Shown in pieces: positions 32,008-45,794 of a DNA stretch of 64,000 bases. How positions within the stretch are numbered: position 1 is the stretch's first letter; every line of letters starts with the position of its first letter. Made by a program: the position numbers and the translations under genes. The stretch is from Coptis chinensis. Its lineage: Eukaryota; Streptophyta; Magnoliopsida; Ranunculales; Ranunculaceae. The notes under the pieces are model-generated. The model was not told the origin of the DNA and ran no database searches. It was given only the letters and a program-made list of their open reading frames with translations. Location of the stretch: contig CM027377.1 of NCBI GenBank assembly GCA_015680905.1, forward strand, positions 63,075,501 through 63,139,500, given 5' to 3'.

Positions 32008-33123
32008 CTATCCTTGGGAAGAAGATGGTCCAGAACCATCAGAAGGACGACGACAATGACACTCACATCGAGAGTCAGAAGAAGAAAGTGAAACTCCTGG
32101 CTGGGGCAAACGGCTCAAGACCTCGGCCTGAAAAGCTATTTGCGCCTCTTCCATGTTCTCTATAGTGTTAAGCATGTCAGCATGGTTGTCGGCTATGGTT
32201 CGAATGTTATGCTCTATGTTGCATTGATCACGTTGAATGGAACCCTGACGATTTTGTATAGTCTCATAGAGCTTAGAAAGGGTTAGCTGATGATCGTAAA
32301 GCGTACGCATCCCGCTATGGAGTAGTGAAAAATGTGCAAAATCAGAATAAGCACGGTATATAACGTTCTCAGCAAAACAAATAGGATATTCATCTTCATC
32401 CTCATCTTGATCTATCCCATCAGTTCTCTCTTCAGGCAATGTCCAATTCCTTTGGACACACTCACTATATGCCTTGGCATTGGAGTGAAACTTAATATGA
32501 GTCCTAGGTGACTCAGGCACGCAACCCCAAGATGACATTATCTTAGTTACTAAAACAGGTAGGGGTGCAATGGTCAGGCCTACACCCATAAGCTCATCAC
32601 GCAGAAAATCAATGAGGCAAAAACCATACCTCATGTTCTGCGAAATCAAAAGAACATGCAAGAAAGACGAGTTGATGTCACTCGGCTTCGAAGTGTTACA
32701 GACGTTCTTGCCTAGCCACTGCGTCACAGCCAGCTGGTTAGTCCTAAGTGACTACTACCTGGCACAGTGAGAATGATCATTGTATCGACCTTCAAGAAGT
32801 GTGTCTAGCATTAGCTGATGTACTCCATCAAACTGGGATCACTGTAAGGTCAGGGTGACCTGTTTCGCTGGTATCCTAGTGATGGTAGCGAGCAACTCAT
32901 GAGTCACATCCAGGTGAACTCCGTCCAAATCCACAAATAGTTTCCCTGAAGGAAGTATCCTCTTATTCTTATAAAACTTCAACACCAAATCCTCATGGTA
33001 ATACTCCTCAGTAGAGTACCACATTCTATCCCACCCTCTAACACGTATCTCAGTACCATAGAATGGCTGGAATATCTCTGCATTAAATGCGAATTCTGAT
33101 AAGATTTTTACTAGTCGAGCCAT
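32008..33123 (-). pseudogene. Element X extra ORF 1 (putative plant transposon protein)
   Basis: Begins MARLVKILSEFAFNAEIFQP, then WYSTEEYYHEDLVLKFY, VTQWLGKNV-like QWLGKNVC, and ends with a coiled-coil-like stretch (MLNTIENMEEAQIAFQAEVL) and a Ser-rich tail, GSGPSSSQG. Clear relatives lie at the same place in Y (48795-49920) and Z (62060-63030). Proteins of this sort are annotated in plants as putative transposon proteins in Athila-like elements; role unknown. Confidence 0.65.
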
Positions 33124-33963
33124 TTTATGGATGAAATTTGAATACAGGTAGGGGTTTAAGTAGTGGATGTTGGTAGGAAGGTGCTGTAAAATTAGAGGTC
33201 TATTTCGATGGAGGCGCGGTGCGCGTTTGGATTCAGTTGTTGGTAGGTGCAGGTGGATCGATTTAGGTCAGATCTAATTTTGTTTGGGAAGATGAAGTGA
33301 ATGGGCCGGTGTGCGAGGTTAAATGGGATGGTTGATGGGGTGTAAATATCGTGGGTTGGATGAAAAAATGAATTTTGGCCCAAGCCCAAATCTTTTCTAA
33401 AATACCGATCCTGTCCTGCTGCCTTGTAAACTTAAAACTAAAATTCTCGATTGGTTTGCAGTCTGATTTTTGCAAATGATCTATGAAAATGATCAGCATG
33501 AAGAATGCTATCTAAAAATCTAGGAAAAACTCAAATCTAACCATGGGTGACATATGAAATTGTGGAAAAATGCCTCGAAATGCGTAAATGGCATAAGTTA
33601 TAAGGGAGAAGGGAAATCTAGAAACTAGATTGCGTCACACGAATCTATACCACTTAAAGCAGCATAAACAAAGATAGGAAGGTGAGAGAACAAGGTGGGG
33701 TGATTACCCACCCCTAAACAAAATTTTAGAATAGGTTGATTTTTTTTTTATTGTGGTGAAATTGTGGGTCTTTTAAAGTCAGATACCCTAGACTTTCTAA
33801 TCTATTTAATATTTATGGCTATTTTTTTTATTGCATGAATTACATGAATGTGGACTAAGGATCCGGCACTTACAACCACACACTCCGAAAGGAGGGTCTG
33901 GTTACCTTAATGGAGTACTCCCAAAATATGTGAAATGGATAGAAAGTACACCACTATAGAGGA

Positions 33964-34835
33964 TCAGTCCTCATAAACAGGATCTTGTAGAAGGGTTTCT
34001 TTTACAGCAGGCAAACGTAGTTCGTGGAAATGTTTTAAGCGTTGGCCATTTACTTGAAAGGTATTGTTGTCTTTGAGATTTACCAAGGTAATTGCCCCGT
34101 GTGGGGTGGCATCAGTAACCACAAAAGGTCCAGACCAACGTGTTTTTTTGAATTTACTAGGAAAAATATGCAAACGTGAGTTATATAGTAAAACTTTTTC
34201 ACCAAGATCAAACTCTTTATGCAAAATATGTTTATCATGAATACGCTTCATGTTAGCTTTATAATCCTTCGCTAAATCATAAGAATCGTTACGGATTTCT
34301 TCAAGCTCATTTAATTACAATTTGTGTTTGACACCAAGCTTGCGTTAATGTTGAAATTAAGACTTTTAATAGCCCACAGGGCATGGTATTCCAACTCAAC
34401 AGTCAAGTGACAAGGTTTACCAAAAACTAAGCGGTAGGGGGACATACCAATAGGTGTTTTAAAAGCCATTATATATGCCCATAAAGCATCATTTAGGCAT
34501 CTAGACTAGTCTTTCCTATCAGGATTAACTGTTGTTTCTAATATCTTTTTTATTTCTCTATTGGACACCTCTACTTGACCACTAGTTTGAGGATGATACG
34601 GAGTCGCCACCTTATGGATAACTCCATATTTCTTGACTAAAGCTTCAATAACTCTATTACAAAAATGTTTTCCTCCATTAGGTACGCCGAAATGTGAGAA
34701 GATATACTCATTCATAAATAATACTATAGTTCTATGGTCATTGTTACGACAAGCCATGACTTCAATCCATTTATATACATAGTCTACATCTACAAGAATA
34801 TAAATGAAACCATGTGAAACTGGAAACGGACCCAT
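33964..34835 (-). pseudogene. Element X integrase region
   Basis: Core part with MGPFPVSHGFIYILVDVDYV and ATPYHPQTSGQVEVSNREIK (34506-34835), and a C-terminal part with DLGEKVLLYNSRLHIFPSKF and TFQVNGQRLKHF (33964-34251). Both match Athila-branch integrases. No chromodomain is seen, as expected for this branch. Confidence 0.85.
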
Positions 34836-35113
34836 AAAATGTATACCCTAGACATAAAAAATCTCCACTATGGAAATGGGATTTAGGGGCATCATATTTC
34901 ATTGAGTAATACGCCCAAGTTGTTGACATCTAACACACGCTTTGCAGTGTGCATGGGCATCTTGAAACAGGTCGGCCAATAAAAACCGCATTGAAGAACT
35001 TTGGCGGCAGTTTTCTTTCCACTAAAACCCCCGCATGATTGTTCATGGCAGAAGGATAAGACTTCATTGTGCTCCCATTGGGGAATGCAACGATGAATTA
35101 TTTGATCCGCACA

Positions 35114-36040
35114 TTACTTAAAAAGGTAAAGTTCATCCCAGTAATATAACTTAACTTTTGCCAAAAATCTCTTGCGTTCATTCCTGGACCATATATCAGG
35201 AATGATCTCGAAAACTAAAAAATTAACAATGTTCGCATACCAAGGTGCAGAAAAAATATAATAAAGATGCTCATCTAGAAAATCATCAGATATCGATTTG
35301 GAATCGCTGTCATCCTCATTAGGTAACCTAGATAAATGATCTGTAACTACATTTTCTACTCTTTTTTTATCCTTAATTTCTAAGGTAAACTTTTGCAGGA
35401 GAAGAATCCAATGGATCAATCTCTGTTTAGCATCCTTCTTTGCGAGAAGGTACCTAAGGGCTGCACTGTCTGTATAGACTATGGATGTGGAACCAACTAA
35501 GTAGGGACGAAACTTATCTAAGGCATAGACAGCGACTAGAAATTCCTTTTCAGTTGTAGTGTAATTATGTTGAGCATCATTTAAGGTTTTACTAACATAA
35601 AAAATAACTGTGGATTTATTATCTAACTTCTGTGCTAGCACAACACCAACAACATAATCACTGGCATCACACATAAGTTCAAAAGGTTTAGACCAGTTTG
35701 GTGGTTGTATGATAGGTGCAGAGGTTAAAGCGACTTTTAAAGTTTTGAAAGCCTGTTTACAGTCATAATTAAAGTAAAAAATGGCATCTTTTAAAAGCAA
35801 ATTTGTTAAAGACTTAGCTATTTTTGAAAAATCTTTTATGAAACGTTTATAGAAACCTGCATGGCCTAGAAAGGCTCTAATGTCACAGACAGTCCGTGGT
35901 ATAGGCAGAGACGATATTTTATCTAATTTAGCTTTATCTACTTCTATTCTATTTTTAAAAACAATATGACCTAAAACTATGCCTTTAGTAACTATAAATG
36001 ACATTTTTCCTAGTTTAAGACTAAGTTCTTTTCCTAACAC
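35114..36040 (-). pseudogene. Element X RT thumb and RNase H region
   Basis: [76 protein letters not shown] and [11 protein letters not shown]: the Ty3/gypsy RNase H layout that follows the RT thumb. Confidence 0.9.
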
Positions 36041-36741
36041 TGTTTCAAAACTTTAGAAAGATTTAAAAGACAATCTTCAAAAGAATGACCATGAATGGAA
36101 AAATCATCTATGAACACTTCCATGAATTTCTCCACCATGTCACTAAAGATATGTAATATATAATGCTGGAAAGTACTAGGCGCATTACAAAGGCCAAAGG
36201 GCATTCTTTTATATGCATACATACCGAAGGGACATGTGAATATAGTCTTCTCTTGATCGTGAGGGTCAATAATAATTTGAAAGTAGCCGGAGTAGCCATC
36301 TAAAAAACAATAGTAAGCATGGCCGGCAAGACGTTCAAGCATTTGGTCTATAAAAGGTAAAGGAAAATGGTCTTTACGTGTCATGGCATTTAGCTTCCTA
36401 TAATCAATACAAATCCGCCACATTATAGGAATTCGGGTGGAAACTAACTCTCCATTGGCATTACGAAGGACTATAACACCTGCTTTCTTAGGGACTACAT
36501 GAACTGGGCTCACCCATTCACTATCTGAGATGGGGTATATAATGCCAGCATCGAGTAATCTCAAAACTTCTGCTCTAACTACCTCTTTCATAATAGGGTT
36601 CAAACGACGTTGTGGCTCTTGGGAGGTTTTCGCATTATCCTCCAAATGTATGCGATGTTTGTATACGCTAGGGTCAATACCCTTGATGTCGTCTAATGAC
36701 CAACCAATCGCAGAACCATGTTCACGAATAACCCTAATCAA
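36034..36741 (-). pseudogene. Element X reverse transcriptase region
   Basis: RRLNPIMKEVVRAEVLRLLD, CIDYRKLNAMTRKDHFPLPF, FLDGYSGYFQIIIDPHDQEK, FGLCNAPSTFQ and FIDDFSIHG: finger and palm motifs of a Ty3/gypsy RT, closest in wording to Athila. Confidence 0.92.
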
Positions 36742-37140
36742 ATTTGCCTCTTCAGTAGCAGATAACTGAGCTGATATAATAATCAGATGAGTGGCATCCA
36801 GATCAAGATGAATGTATTTTAACTCAGCGGGAAAATTTTTAAGCTAAGGGGTGGGAGGAGTGGGAATGAGAGAATCAGGAGGGTTTTCCTCCTTTAAAAT
36901 GCAGATTTGTTTAGGAATGAGTTCTTCAAACTCAGGAGTTAGATCTAACGTGGGATCATTGATAAGAGTAGATTCTAAGAGGGCATGTACTTCTTGGATG
37001 TAAGAATCCTCAGTACTGCCAAAGGAAAAAAATTGGTGCATCTGATTATCTGGAAAAGTTTTATTAAAATAATCTTAAGTGAGGCTCTCTATCATGCTAA
37101 TTTCACCATCTATAGTCGTGTCTGGTGTCTGTTGCATCAT

Positions 37141-38103
37141 TTAAAAAACATTCACCTCAACAATAAGATTTCCAAAGGAAATGGACTTCAAACCATCACG
37201 AAAATTAATGAGGGCATTGGCAGTTGCCAAGAAAGGACGCCCTAAGATGATAGGAATAGAGTCATGAGCGACTTCTGTGTTTAGAATGACAAAATTGGTT
37301 GGGTAATCGAAGTTTTGAACTTTAACAAGAATATTTTCAACTACGCCCTTAGGATACTTAATTGAATGATCGACTAACTGCAAAGTTATTTTAGTTGGTT
37401 TTAGATCATGAATACCTAGTTGTTTATAAAAGTAAAACGGGAGTAAGTTAACACTCGCCCCTAGATCTAGAAGAGCAGTTGTTGTGAAAGTATCACCTAA
37501 GGTGCATTATACAGTAGGACGACTAGGGTCCTTGTACTTAACTATTCCATTGTGCTCAAATAAATAGGGAAATTGTTCTGTTAAGAAGGCTTCTTTAGGT
37601 ATGTTTGTGTTTCTCTTTGTGGTGCACAAATCTTTAAGAAACTTAGCATGTTTTGGAAGACGTTTTATAGCTTCGAGGAAATGTAGGTTTATAGTCAAAT
37701 TTTTGAAAACTTTCCTAATCTTCTTAAAATTATCATCTTTCTTTAACAAGGCTAGTCTCTGGGGAAATGGTGGTTTTTCTCTATATTTAGCATAAGGTTC
37801 AACATAAGTATCGCCTTTTTCTTTGACTTTTATCAGTTTCCCTTTAGGTTGAGGTTTAATTTGTACTTCTACAGGTGTAGGATCTTCAATTTCAACTAAG
37901 GTATCTAGTAAGGTTTCTATATCTTTATCAGTTTGTGGGGAATCCTCAGGCATAATTACTTTATTGTCATCCACTTTCCCTAAACGAAGAGTAGTTACGA
38001 CCTTTAGTTCTCCTTGTATTATACTTTCATTACTAGAATTATCTTTTAATTCAAAGGCTGTGTTTGTTGATTTTGGATTAGGTACCGGTTGACCTGGAAA
38101 CAC
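37141..38103 (-). pseudogene. Element X protease region and gag-protease linker
   Basis: HSIKYPKGVVENILVKVQNF and IPIILGRPFLATANALINF mark the retropepsin part. Upstream are KYREKPPFPQRLALLKKD, NLTINLHFLEAIKRLPKHAK and FLKDLCTTKR, the linker typical of Athila Gag-Pol. Confidence 0.85.
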
Positions 38104-38297
38104 GTCATTTTGTTAGGTCTTTTCTTGTGTTAATTGTTGGATAGATTGTTGAATTGTTAGTAAAATCTGTTGTTGAGTTTGCATGTAAGCATCGAATCTA
38201 TCAGGCTGGGAAGGTTGAGTGGCCACGGGTTATGTAACAGGAACTATCTCACGTTGATTATTAACTGGTGGATTTTGATAGTTGTTATTTACCGGGA

Positions 38298-39698
38298 CTA
38301 AACTTCTATTATTATTATAATTACCTTGCCCTTGTCCTTGCCTTGGTTGATATTGATTGTAGTTGTTGGTGGGCCTAACATTTTGATTATTAAAACCTGA
38401 AGGTGTCGCTTGTTGGTGATTATTACGCCAACTAAAATTAGGATTTTGTCTCCAAGGTGCGTTAGGTATATTAAAAGCACATACATCTTCTTACTGTGGT
38501 GGTGGTTGTTGTTGTTCATAGGCAAGTGGACAATAATGATCGGAATGTTCGAGACTATACAAAAATTACAGCGAAGAGAGTGAGGGATGACGTGAGTTGG
38601 TTTCTCTTCTTGTTTTTTAACAAAAAAGGCATCTACCTTACGAGTGAGGGATTCTATTAAAGTTTTAAGTTCAGGATCAGGTTTAACCTCAAACATACTG
38701 GCGGCCATAGTTGTAGAAGAGGAAGGAATGGAGCGGGAGTAATAATTACCTCCCCAGTTATTACTTTTCTTTGATTGATTATCTATAAAGTTGTAAGCAT
38801 CGGTGGCTCCTTTACCTAGGAAATTTTCTCCGTTCATGATATCTAAAGTCTCTTTATGGTGTTGGGATAGGCCTTTGAAGAAGACACTAACTAGTGTGTC
38901 TTTACCCAGATTATGATGTGGACATTCTACTAGAAGATCGATGAAACGATTTCAAGCCTCAGAAAAGGATTCTTGAGGCTTCTGGAGAAAGAAATGAATA
39001 TGTGATAGCATTTTATCAGTTTTCTATGGTGGGTAAAATTGTTCCATGCATAAATAATTCTACCAGTTTTTCCCATGTGTCGACAGAGTTTGGCTTTTGT
39101 GCTGTTAGCCAAGCTGCTGCTTTGTTAGCTAGGGTGAAAGGAAACACCCTAAGCTTTATTTGTTAAGGTCTTACGTTTGGATGATGAAATGTAGTAAGAA
39201 CTTGTTGTATCCTACGTAAGTGTTGATAAGGCTTCTCATGGTATAACCCATGGAAAACAGGTAGTAGATTAAATATATTAGGGGGGATTCTAAAATCTCC
39301 CATTGTATCTGCGAGAACTATGCACGATCGAACTCAGGTCCATCGTTTAAAGCTTTATAGAAATCAGAGAGGGGTCTCTCTGCGATTTCTTCACCCATTT
39401 CTACAATTGTAGTTGTGGTGGGTGTAAGTGGTGTGTGTGTGGTGATTGGTGAATTTCTAGATAAGCGATTATTTCTGCGTCTACAATAAACTAATATGGC
39501 AGGTCTATGCGTACCAGATCTTAATCTCATGCAAGTTTTAAATCTAATAGGCAAGTGGAAACGAGTATGCAAAATAAATAGCCTGATTATTACTAGAAAT
39601 AGAATCCTCTGGCAGTAGATTCGAGGATGTATAAAGGTGTTACCTGGAGCGTCCTTGCTATGGGTATAAATAGCGTCTTCAACTTCCTTGAAGCACAT
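38298..39698 (-). pseudogene. Element X gag region
   Basis: Begins MRLRSGTHRP (about 39560-39540) and holds LSDFYKALNDGPEFDRA; further on is MNGENFLGKGATDAYNFIDN and a nucleocapsid-like Asn-rich tail. Alignment with the clearer gag of element Y (53003-54234) supports the call. Confidence 0.75.
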
Positions 39699-39719
39699 CT
39701 AGTGTTACTTGAACAATAA

Positions 39720-40083
39720 TATGAGTACTGGTCCGGGTACACAGTGTGGATAGTGAAGTCCTGTAAAAAGTTAAACCTGATTAGTGTTAAAGTTTAAGAA
39801 TAAGGTTCAGGCTTTTTACTACGGGCTTCGTGTTGAGCCTAGATGTCAGGCCTGTGAAACGGTCTTTGGTAGTGGGTGGGCTTACTAACTAAATAACTAA
39901 GACTAATTAATTATTTTTTTTGTTGGATCAAACCAACGGCCAGGTCACTTAAGAAATGAGGGAGGTTATCCATGTGTGCACGTTCCTTAATTAGAGAACC
40001 TCAATCCTTATTTTTTTCAGACACCGTTTAGTGTGAAAAAAAAGTTTTATTATAAAAATTTTGAATTTTTAGATACGAGTACT
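39720..40083 (-). other. Element X leader region up to the Y insertion
   Basis: Noncoding 5' leader of X; its other part is 56361-56735. The two parts are separated by element Y with duplication GTACT. Confidence 0.6.
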
Positions 40084-41556
40084 TGATAAACGTAAAATTA
40101 ATAGTTTTACCTACGAATAAACAATTAAACTTAAACGCAAGTAAAACTAAACTGCACTTAAGACTATATTTACCAAAGATTATTCTACTCTCGATTCTAT
40201 CAAAATAGAGTTGGAGTAAAAGATTCGTTCCACTCCTAGTTCTTTAGTATTCAATGTTTTCTACGACTACGAGTCTATCCAAAGTTAGTGAGAGTAATGG
40301 TGCGAATTATACTACGATGTGAATTCAAATAACAAGATACGCTAATTCAAACTACAGAATTTTTAAATTGACTATATGATAAAGAATTAAGGGGGATTGA
40401 TTCCACCTTAACTTGACTTAATCAACTAACAAAGATTCGTCGTGATCCAAATTTCCATGCTTTCACATATCAAAATGGTAATTCTAATCCTAATTATACA
40501 TGACAATCTCTACCAATTAATAACTAGCATGTGAAGCAACCAAACCCATTCTCATGGTGAACTAATTACTTTCTAGAATTGAATAGATTATCACGACGAT
40601 TTTTAAGTTAACAAAGTCAAGCTTCATCAAGGCTTCTTCAACCCCCTCTAATGGAGGTTTAGCCTAGAGTCATTATGCTATCATTTCCCAATGAAATTAA
40701 ACAAGACATCATATAAAGATTCTAAATTTACTATATCGAATTATGACAAAATTCAAATCTAAACTAATAACTAAGAAATGATTAACAACTAAGTAATTTA
40801 ATTTAGAGCTAAGTACTTTAATAAATCAAAACCGAAATTATGAAGAACTAACTATTTTTATTAATCTAATAAAGAATTAACAATCATTCAATACTCTAAA
40901 TTAAAACAAGGTAATAGAAAACTAATTAAATTAATGTAAAAACTAGATCTAAAATTATTCTCTAATGGCTACTTTCTACCTAACCTAATTGATGCTTAAG
41001 AGTTAAGTCTTGTGTATGGAAATGGAGGAGACTAGATCCACATTTTCATGCATGGGCTGAGGATCCATATTTTGGGCCGGAAAATCGAACCCAAAGCTTA
41101 ATTTCTTCAGTCCACAGAGCCCTTTTCAGCTGGCTTTGACTTCAATAGACTTTTCGTCTACTTTTGCTCTTCTGATTGGGTCAAGGCTTGGACCATTGGA
41201 AAGCTTTTTTTGAGCCGGTCGTTTTGACATAAGGTAGGCCAAAGATACGGTCTTCGGAAATTCTACTGACTTTTGTGTGTTGTTTCTTCCCTCGTTGACT
41301 TTGACTTTTCAGCTTTTGACCAGGGCTTTACAAAGGCTTTTTCTCGTTGAATCTTGACCTTTAATAACAAAACTTCTTAGCAACCAACCCTTGCTCCTTT
41401 ATCTCACCAAAGTGGCACATTTCTGCACATAATTGACTTCAATGCCAGAAATACATAAAAACATGTAATCAGCATTAACTCTTATTTATTACTCGCATAA
41501 TTGGTCTAAAAGTATTATTGTTAAGGGGTTAAAACTACATTTTTGGGCTCTTATCA
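40084..41556 (-). repeat. Element Y 3' LTR
   Basis: 1473 bases. On the minus strand starts TGATAAGAGCCCAAAAATG beside the polypurine tract (41557-41570) and ends TACGTTTATCA. Pairs with 54848-56355. Confidence 0.9.
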
Positions 41557-41570
41557 AACCACCCCCAAAC
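41557..41570 (-). other. Element Y polypurine tract
   Basis: Minus-strand GTTTGGGGGTGGTT directly before the 3' LTR. Confidence 0.75.
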
Positions 41571-43508
41571 GGCATTTTGCTTGTCCTCAAGCAAATATGA
41601 GAAATTAGAATAAATGACCAAAAATGGAGTTTTAACTACTCTCGTTTCACCGAGTGCGATTGCATTGACCATATGCAACAAGGCCTTAAACCACTATGAA
41701 TTCCCTAGTGAACGAGTTATAGCCTCGTGAGAGTTTTTGTAACGCCCGTATTTAAAATACGTAATTATTAATTAATTAATTAATTTAATTATTTATTTAA
41801 AATTGGTTGGATTGGATTTGAGATATGTGGGCCTGGTTTTTGGGCCCGAGTCTGCGTTGGGCTTGGGTTTCAAACCCAAATATATATTCGTACTGTTCTA
41901 GAAAATAGGCTTCATATAGAAAAAAATAATAAAAATGGAGGCAGAGATAAAAGCTGGATTGCTGGAGGGTGGAGCGCGACGATTCGGACTAGGAGGAATT
42001 AATACAGGTGAGTAGCTATTTTTGCTATCTCACCGAATTTATGGTTTTTCGTGTATCGGTGTATACTGTCTAAGATTTATGCTTAGTGATATTGCTTATT
42101 ATCTTGTTTTATTCTACGTCGTGCATGTCATATTATTAAACTTCGTTAAATATCGAAAATGGTGCTTGAACCATCGAACTGTGATATTGTGTGGTGGTGG
42201 CTATATTGTTTTGGAACTGTTATTTGAGTTATTTGTTGGTTGAGGTCGGGGGGTTAAGTATTTGATATGGGATGCATATTTGTTGCAATGATATTTGAAA
42301 AAAACTTCACACCTTTCAAGAGCGTTTAACAATGGGAAGTCGAGGTTAAAATTTTCTGTAGTAGTGGAGTCAGAACTTCGTTCAATAAATACATAGTTTT
42401 CACTTGTTCGTGTTGTTATTAGATCCACAGAATCAACGTGAACCTGCAAGATTGCTTCGACATGTTTCTTTTCTGACTTGGGCATATTAGGATCATAATC
42501 GGAGAATTCAACATTTGAAATCGTAAGACTGGAAGGTTTTAGCCCTGAAGGATGGGGGTTGCTGAACCTTGGAAGTTGTCAATGGCGGCACGCCCAGACG
42601 TCCTTCCTCAGTAAATAATTCGAACTATTTTTGGATGGATTGTGTTGGTTGATTTAGGATGGGTTGAAGGGGGGTGTGTTTGAGTGGGTGAGGGCGGTCG
42701 AATAGGGGCTGTTGGAAGCTTGAAACAAGCGTTAATGGCGGCGGGAATTATTTTCAGATCTAGTTTGGTGAAGTTTGGATTGAAGGATTTGGGGATTTTT
42801 GTTTTATTAAAGTTGTGGGGTTTTTCACCTACACAATTTTCGATGGGTTTGTTTGGGGTGGTGTGTGAAGGTTTTGTGGTGGTCGATTTTGGTAGTGGTG
42901 GAGGAGAGAACTGTTGGAGAAGATGAACAGTAGGTCGGTTTGGGCTTGGGCCGAAATGTTTTAGTTTTGGTTGGGCCGAAATCTAATTTCTGTTTTTGGG
43001 CCTTAGCTTGTTAGTTGGGTTGGGCCAAAGTTCTATTATTTGGTCTTGGGCCTTAGTTGGTTTTTGGGCCCGATTTTAGTTTGTTTTGTTTGGGCCTTTT
43101 CCAATTAGTTTTTGGGCCAGTTTCTAATATTGTGTGGGGCCAGTCCATAGGACTTAATATAGAGATCCAATGGGTCTTTCAACATTTAGACTTTCAGGTT
43201 CTAAGGTTTGGGCTTGGCCAGTTGGGTCCGAACCATTTCCTTGGTCATGAGCCCATGAGCCATGCACCTTTGCCCTTAGCCATGAACCATGGCTATGACT
43301 CTGAACCTGTTGAACATGGAAATGACAGTTTGACTTCGACCATGATGTGTTGACTTTAACTTTGACTTTGACCGTTGACCGTGGAATGTTGACTTTTTCC
43401 AGTTTTTCTCATATTTAAGAATAGGGACAAATATAGTAATAAAATATTGTCGAAATTATATAACGTTGTTTGTCATTATCTAATTAAGATTTGACGTGAG
43501 TAGTGTGT

Positions 43509-43510
43509 AA

Positions 43511-43579
<69 letters not shown>
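43509..43579. repeat. (TA)n microsatellite in the Tekay-like LTR
   Basis: About 35 TA units. Confidence 0.95.
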
Positions 43580-43582
<3 letters not shown>

Positions 43583-44529
43583 GCTTTGATTGTGGATCTG
43601 GGATGGATTTTAATTGTGCTACATTTTATGTTGTAAATTGTATGGACAAATCAAATGCTAAAATGTTGTGGAAGCTTGTATAAATTTGGTGGTCATTATC
43701 TAATTAAGATTTGACGTTGATATTGTGACATTATATAATATGTTGGGATATATATATTAAATGCAATAGTTTTGGAGAAATAAATGTATAAACACTTCAT
43801 TATTATATATGTGAGATGCTACTGTGAGGTAGTATAGTATTGGTGAATATTTGCCCACGGGATTGTGGCTTAGTGCAATAATATATTGGCATGTGAAAGA
43901 ATAAAAGTGGTTATGAGATATAATTGAGATATTTCAAAATATTGTGGCTTAGTGCGATAAGGTATTTGACCTGCACGTGATATAGTGGAATTTTATTATG
44001 AGTCATAAATGTATGACACCTGAATAAATTACGTAACGAAAATCCTAGAACCTAGCTACCACCACAACTCATGTGATTTGCCCTGTGTGGGTGTGTGCAA
44101 TTTGATTGGCCCTTCTGGCGTTTCAGTGAATCTGAATGGCCTTCGGGCGTAAGTAATGTGATTGGCCCTTACGGGCGCGAATAGTAGTGGCTTGATTATT
44201 CCGTTCGCAAAATAGAACGAGACGCACGATATTTTATGCTGAATAGTGGCAGTACTTACATAATGGCTTTCGTGTGAGGGTTACCTGGTGTGCTGCATCC
44301 CGCTCAGGGTAGTTACGCACGGAGTGGTACATTATGTAAGGGGAGGCATGTGGATGTACATGTTCAGCGTTGGGAAGCGATTGTGGTAGCCAGGGAAACT
44401 AGGTAAGACATAGATACGGTGTGAATTTTAGGGACACACAAAGAAAGCCTTAATTAATATAATTATGGTAATATGTTGGTTAATGATATATCTTTAGATA
44501 GATGATTATATATTCTTGGCTGGTTATAG

Positions 44530-44715
44530 TTTAGTTAGAACCTAAGGCGCCTAGTGGAGGAACTAAATGCCTTTTTATTATGCGTATGGTTTGTTGTGTG
44601 GTTAGTGGGAAGTTAAGGCGCCTCAGTGGAGGAACTACCTGCCTTAATTATTGTACTTAAGGATGTTATATTAGTCGTTAAAAGTTAAGGCGCCTCGATG
44701 GAGGAACTAACTGCC
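44530..44715. repeat. Three spaced copies of an AAGGCGCCT motif in the Tekay-like LTR
   Basis: AAGGCGCCTAGTGGAGGAAC (about 44542), AAGGCGCCTCAGTGGAGGAA (about 44613) and AAGGCGCCTCGATGGAGGAA (about 44687), each followed by CTA..TGCC. Spacing near 72 bases. Just upstream, GATTGGCCCTT(A/C)..GGGCG repeats (44110-44185). Possibly transcriptional elements of the LTR; inferred. Confidence 0.75.
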
Positions 44716-45169
44716 GTATGGATTGTGTATATATATGTATAATTATATGTTGTATTTCAGAGCTACTCACACCAGCATTTTTATAATGCTGACCCGATTT
44801 GCATGTTTGCTTATCGCGTGTGTTCATTAAATGAACATAGTTGATAAGTCTTGACAGGTTTAGTGTTGAAGAAGATTGGTTGCAGCTTGTGGTTTGTGTT
44901 AGCGTCGCATTTCAAGATAGGCTTTGTTTTCCTTTGAGGTGATATAGATTTTCAGTTGAGATAAGATTATTTGCATTTTCATTTGTAAATTTTTATAATG
45001 AAGAGGACTCTTGTTTAAGTTAAAATTTTTATTGGTTTTTAATTATCCGCATATTTAAACTGTTTATGGGTTTTTGGAAGTGGAGAGTGCGTCACACTTC
45101 GGAAATCGAAGAGTCGGGAACAAATAATGTTTTTCCGAATTCTGTCGAAATTCGGGGTGTGACAGTTTT

Positions 45170-45751
45170 CCAGTGAAGGTACTCACAAACTTCATCTATA
45201 CTACAACGACTAAGAAATAAAACTACTGTTTCCTTATTTATGCTCCCAATTATCTATACATCTCACTAGTAATGAATACAGAATAATCAAGTCTAAACCT
45301 AAGCTAATATATGTATAATAATCAAATATTTATGAATAAACATATATACAATGAGTAATACTATGAAATGTACTAACAGGTCCGTTTATGAAACTTTGGA
45401 ATAGCGTCCTTAAGTAGGTCCTCACATAAATGTCAAGACAAAAACACTCTGATTTTTCCGCTCAAGTTTTCATTTACTCCAAGTCGCGGTGGGCACACTT
45501 TACCTTACAATCTCAATGACACACAAGGAAGCCGATGTCGATCAAACACATCTGCCACTTACTATCACACTAACCTATTCCTAATTGAGCTAGAAGTCTT
45601 TATTAGGTGTTGCGGAGATTAGGAGATGGTTTAAGAAGGGAGGAAATGGATATTCAAAACGGACAAGTCTGAGATAATCGAGTCTTCATGCTATGTAACT
45701 AGAGAAAACCTTATTCTTTACTTTTGCTTCTATACTTTGTTTCCATCCTTA

Positions 45752-45794
<43 letters not shown>

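Larger units (their letters stand above)
41738..45164 (+). mobile_element. Solo LTR, Tekay/Del-like, inside element Y
   Basis: Starts TGTAACGCCCGTATTT, ends TTCGGGGTGTGACA, with duplications GTTTT at 41733-41737 and 45165-45169. Conserved element sequence resumes exactly on the right (CCAGTGAAGGTACTC, as in Z at about 60195). 3427 bases, long as usual for Tekay/Del LTRs. Interior has a (TA)n run (43509-43579) and two small tandem repeat sets (see 44120-44720). No internal region, so a solo LTR. Confidence 0.9.

Noticed and set aside
28463-33123. Envelope gene in element X
   Set aside because: The position fits an env-like ORF, but I see no signal peptide, cleavage site or fusion-type membrane segment, so no envelope call is made.
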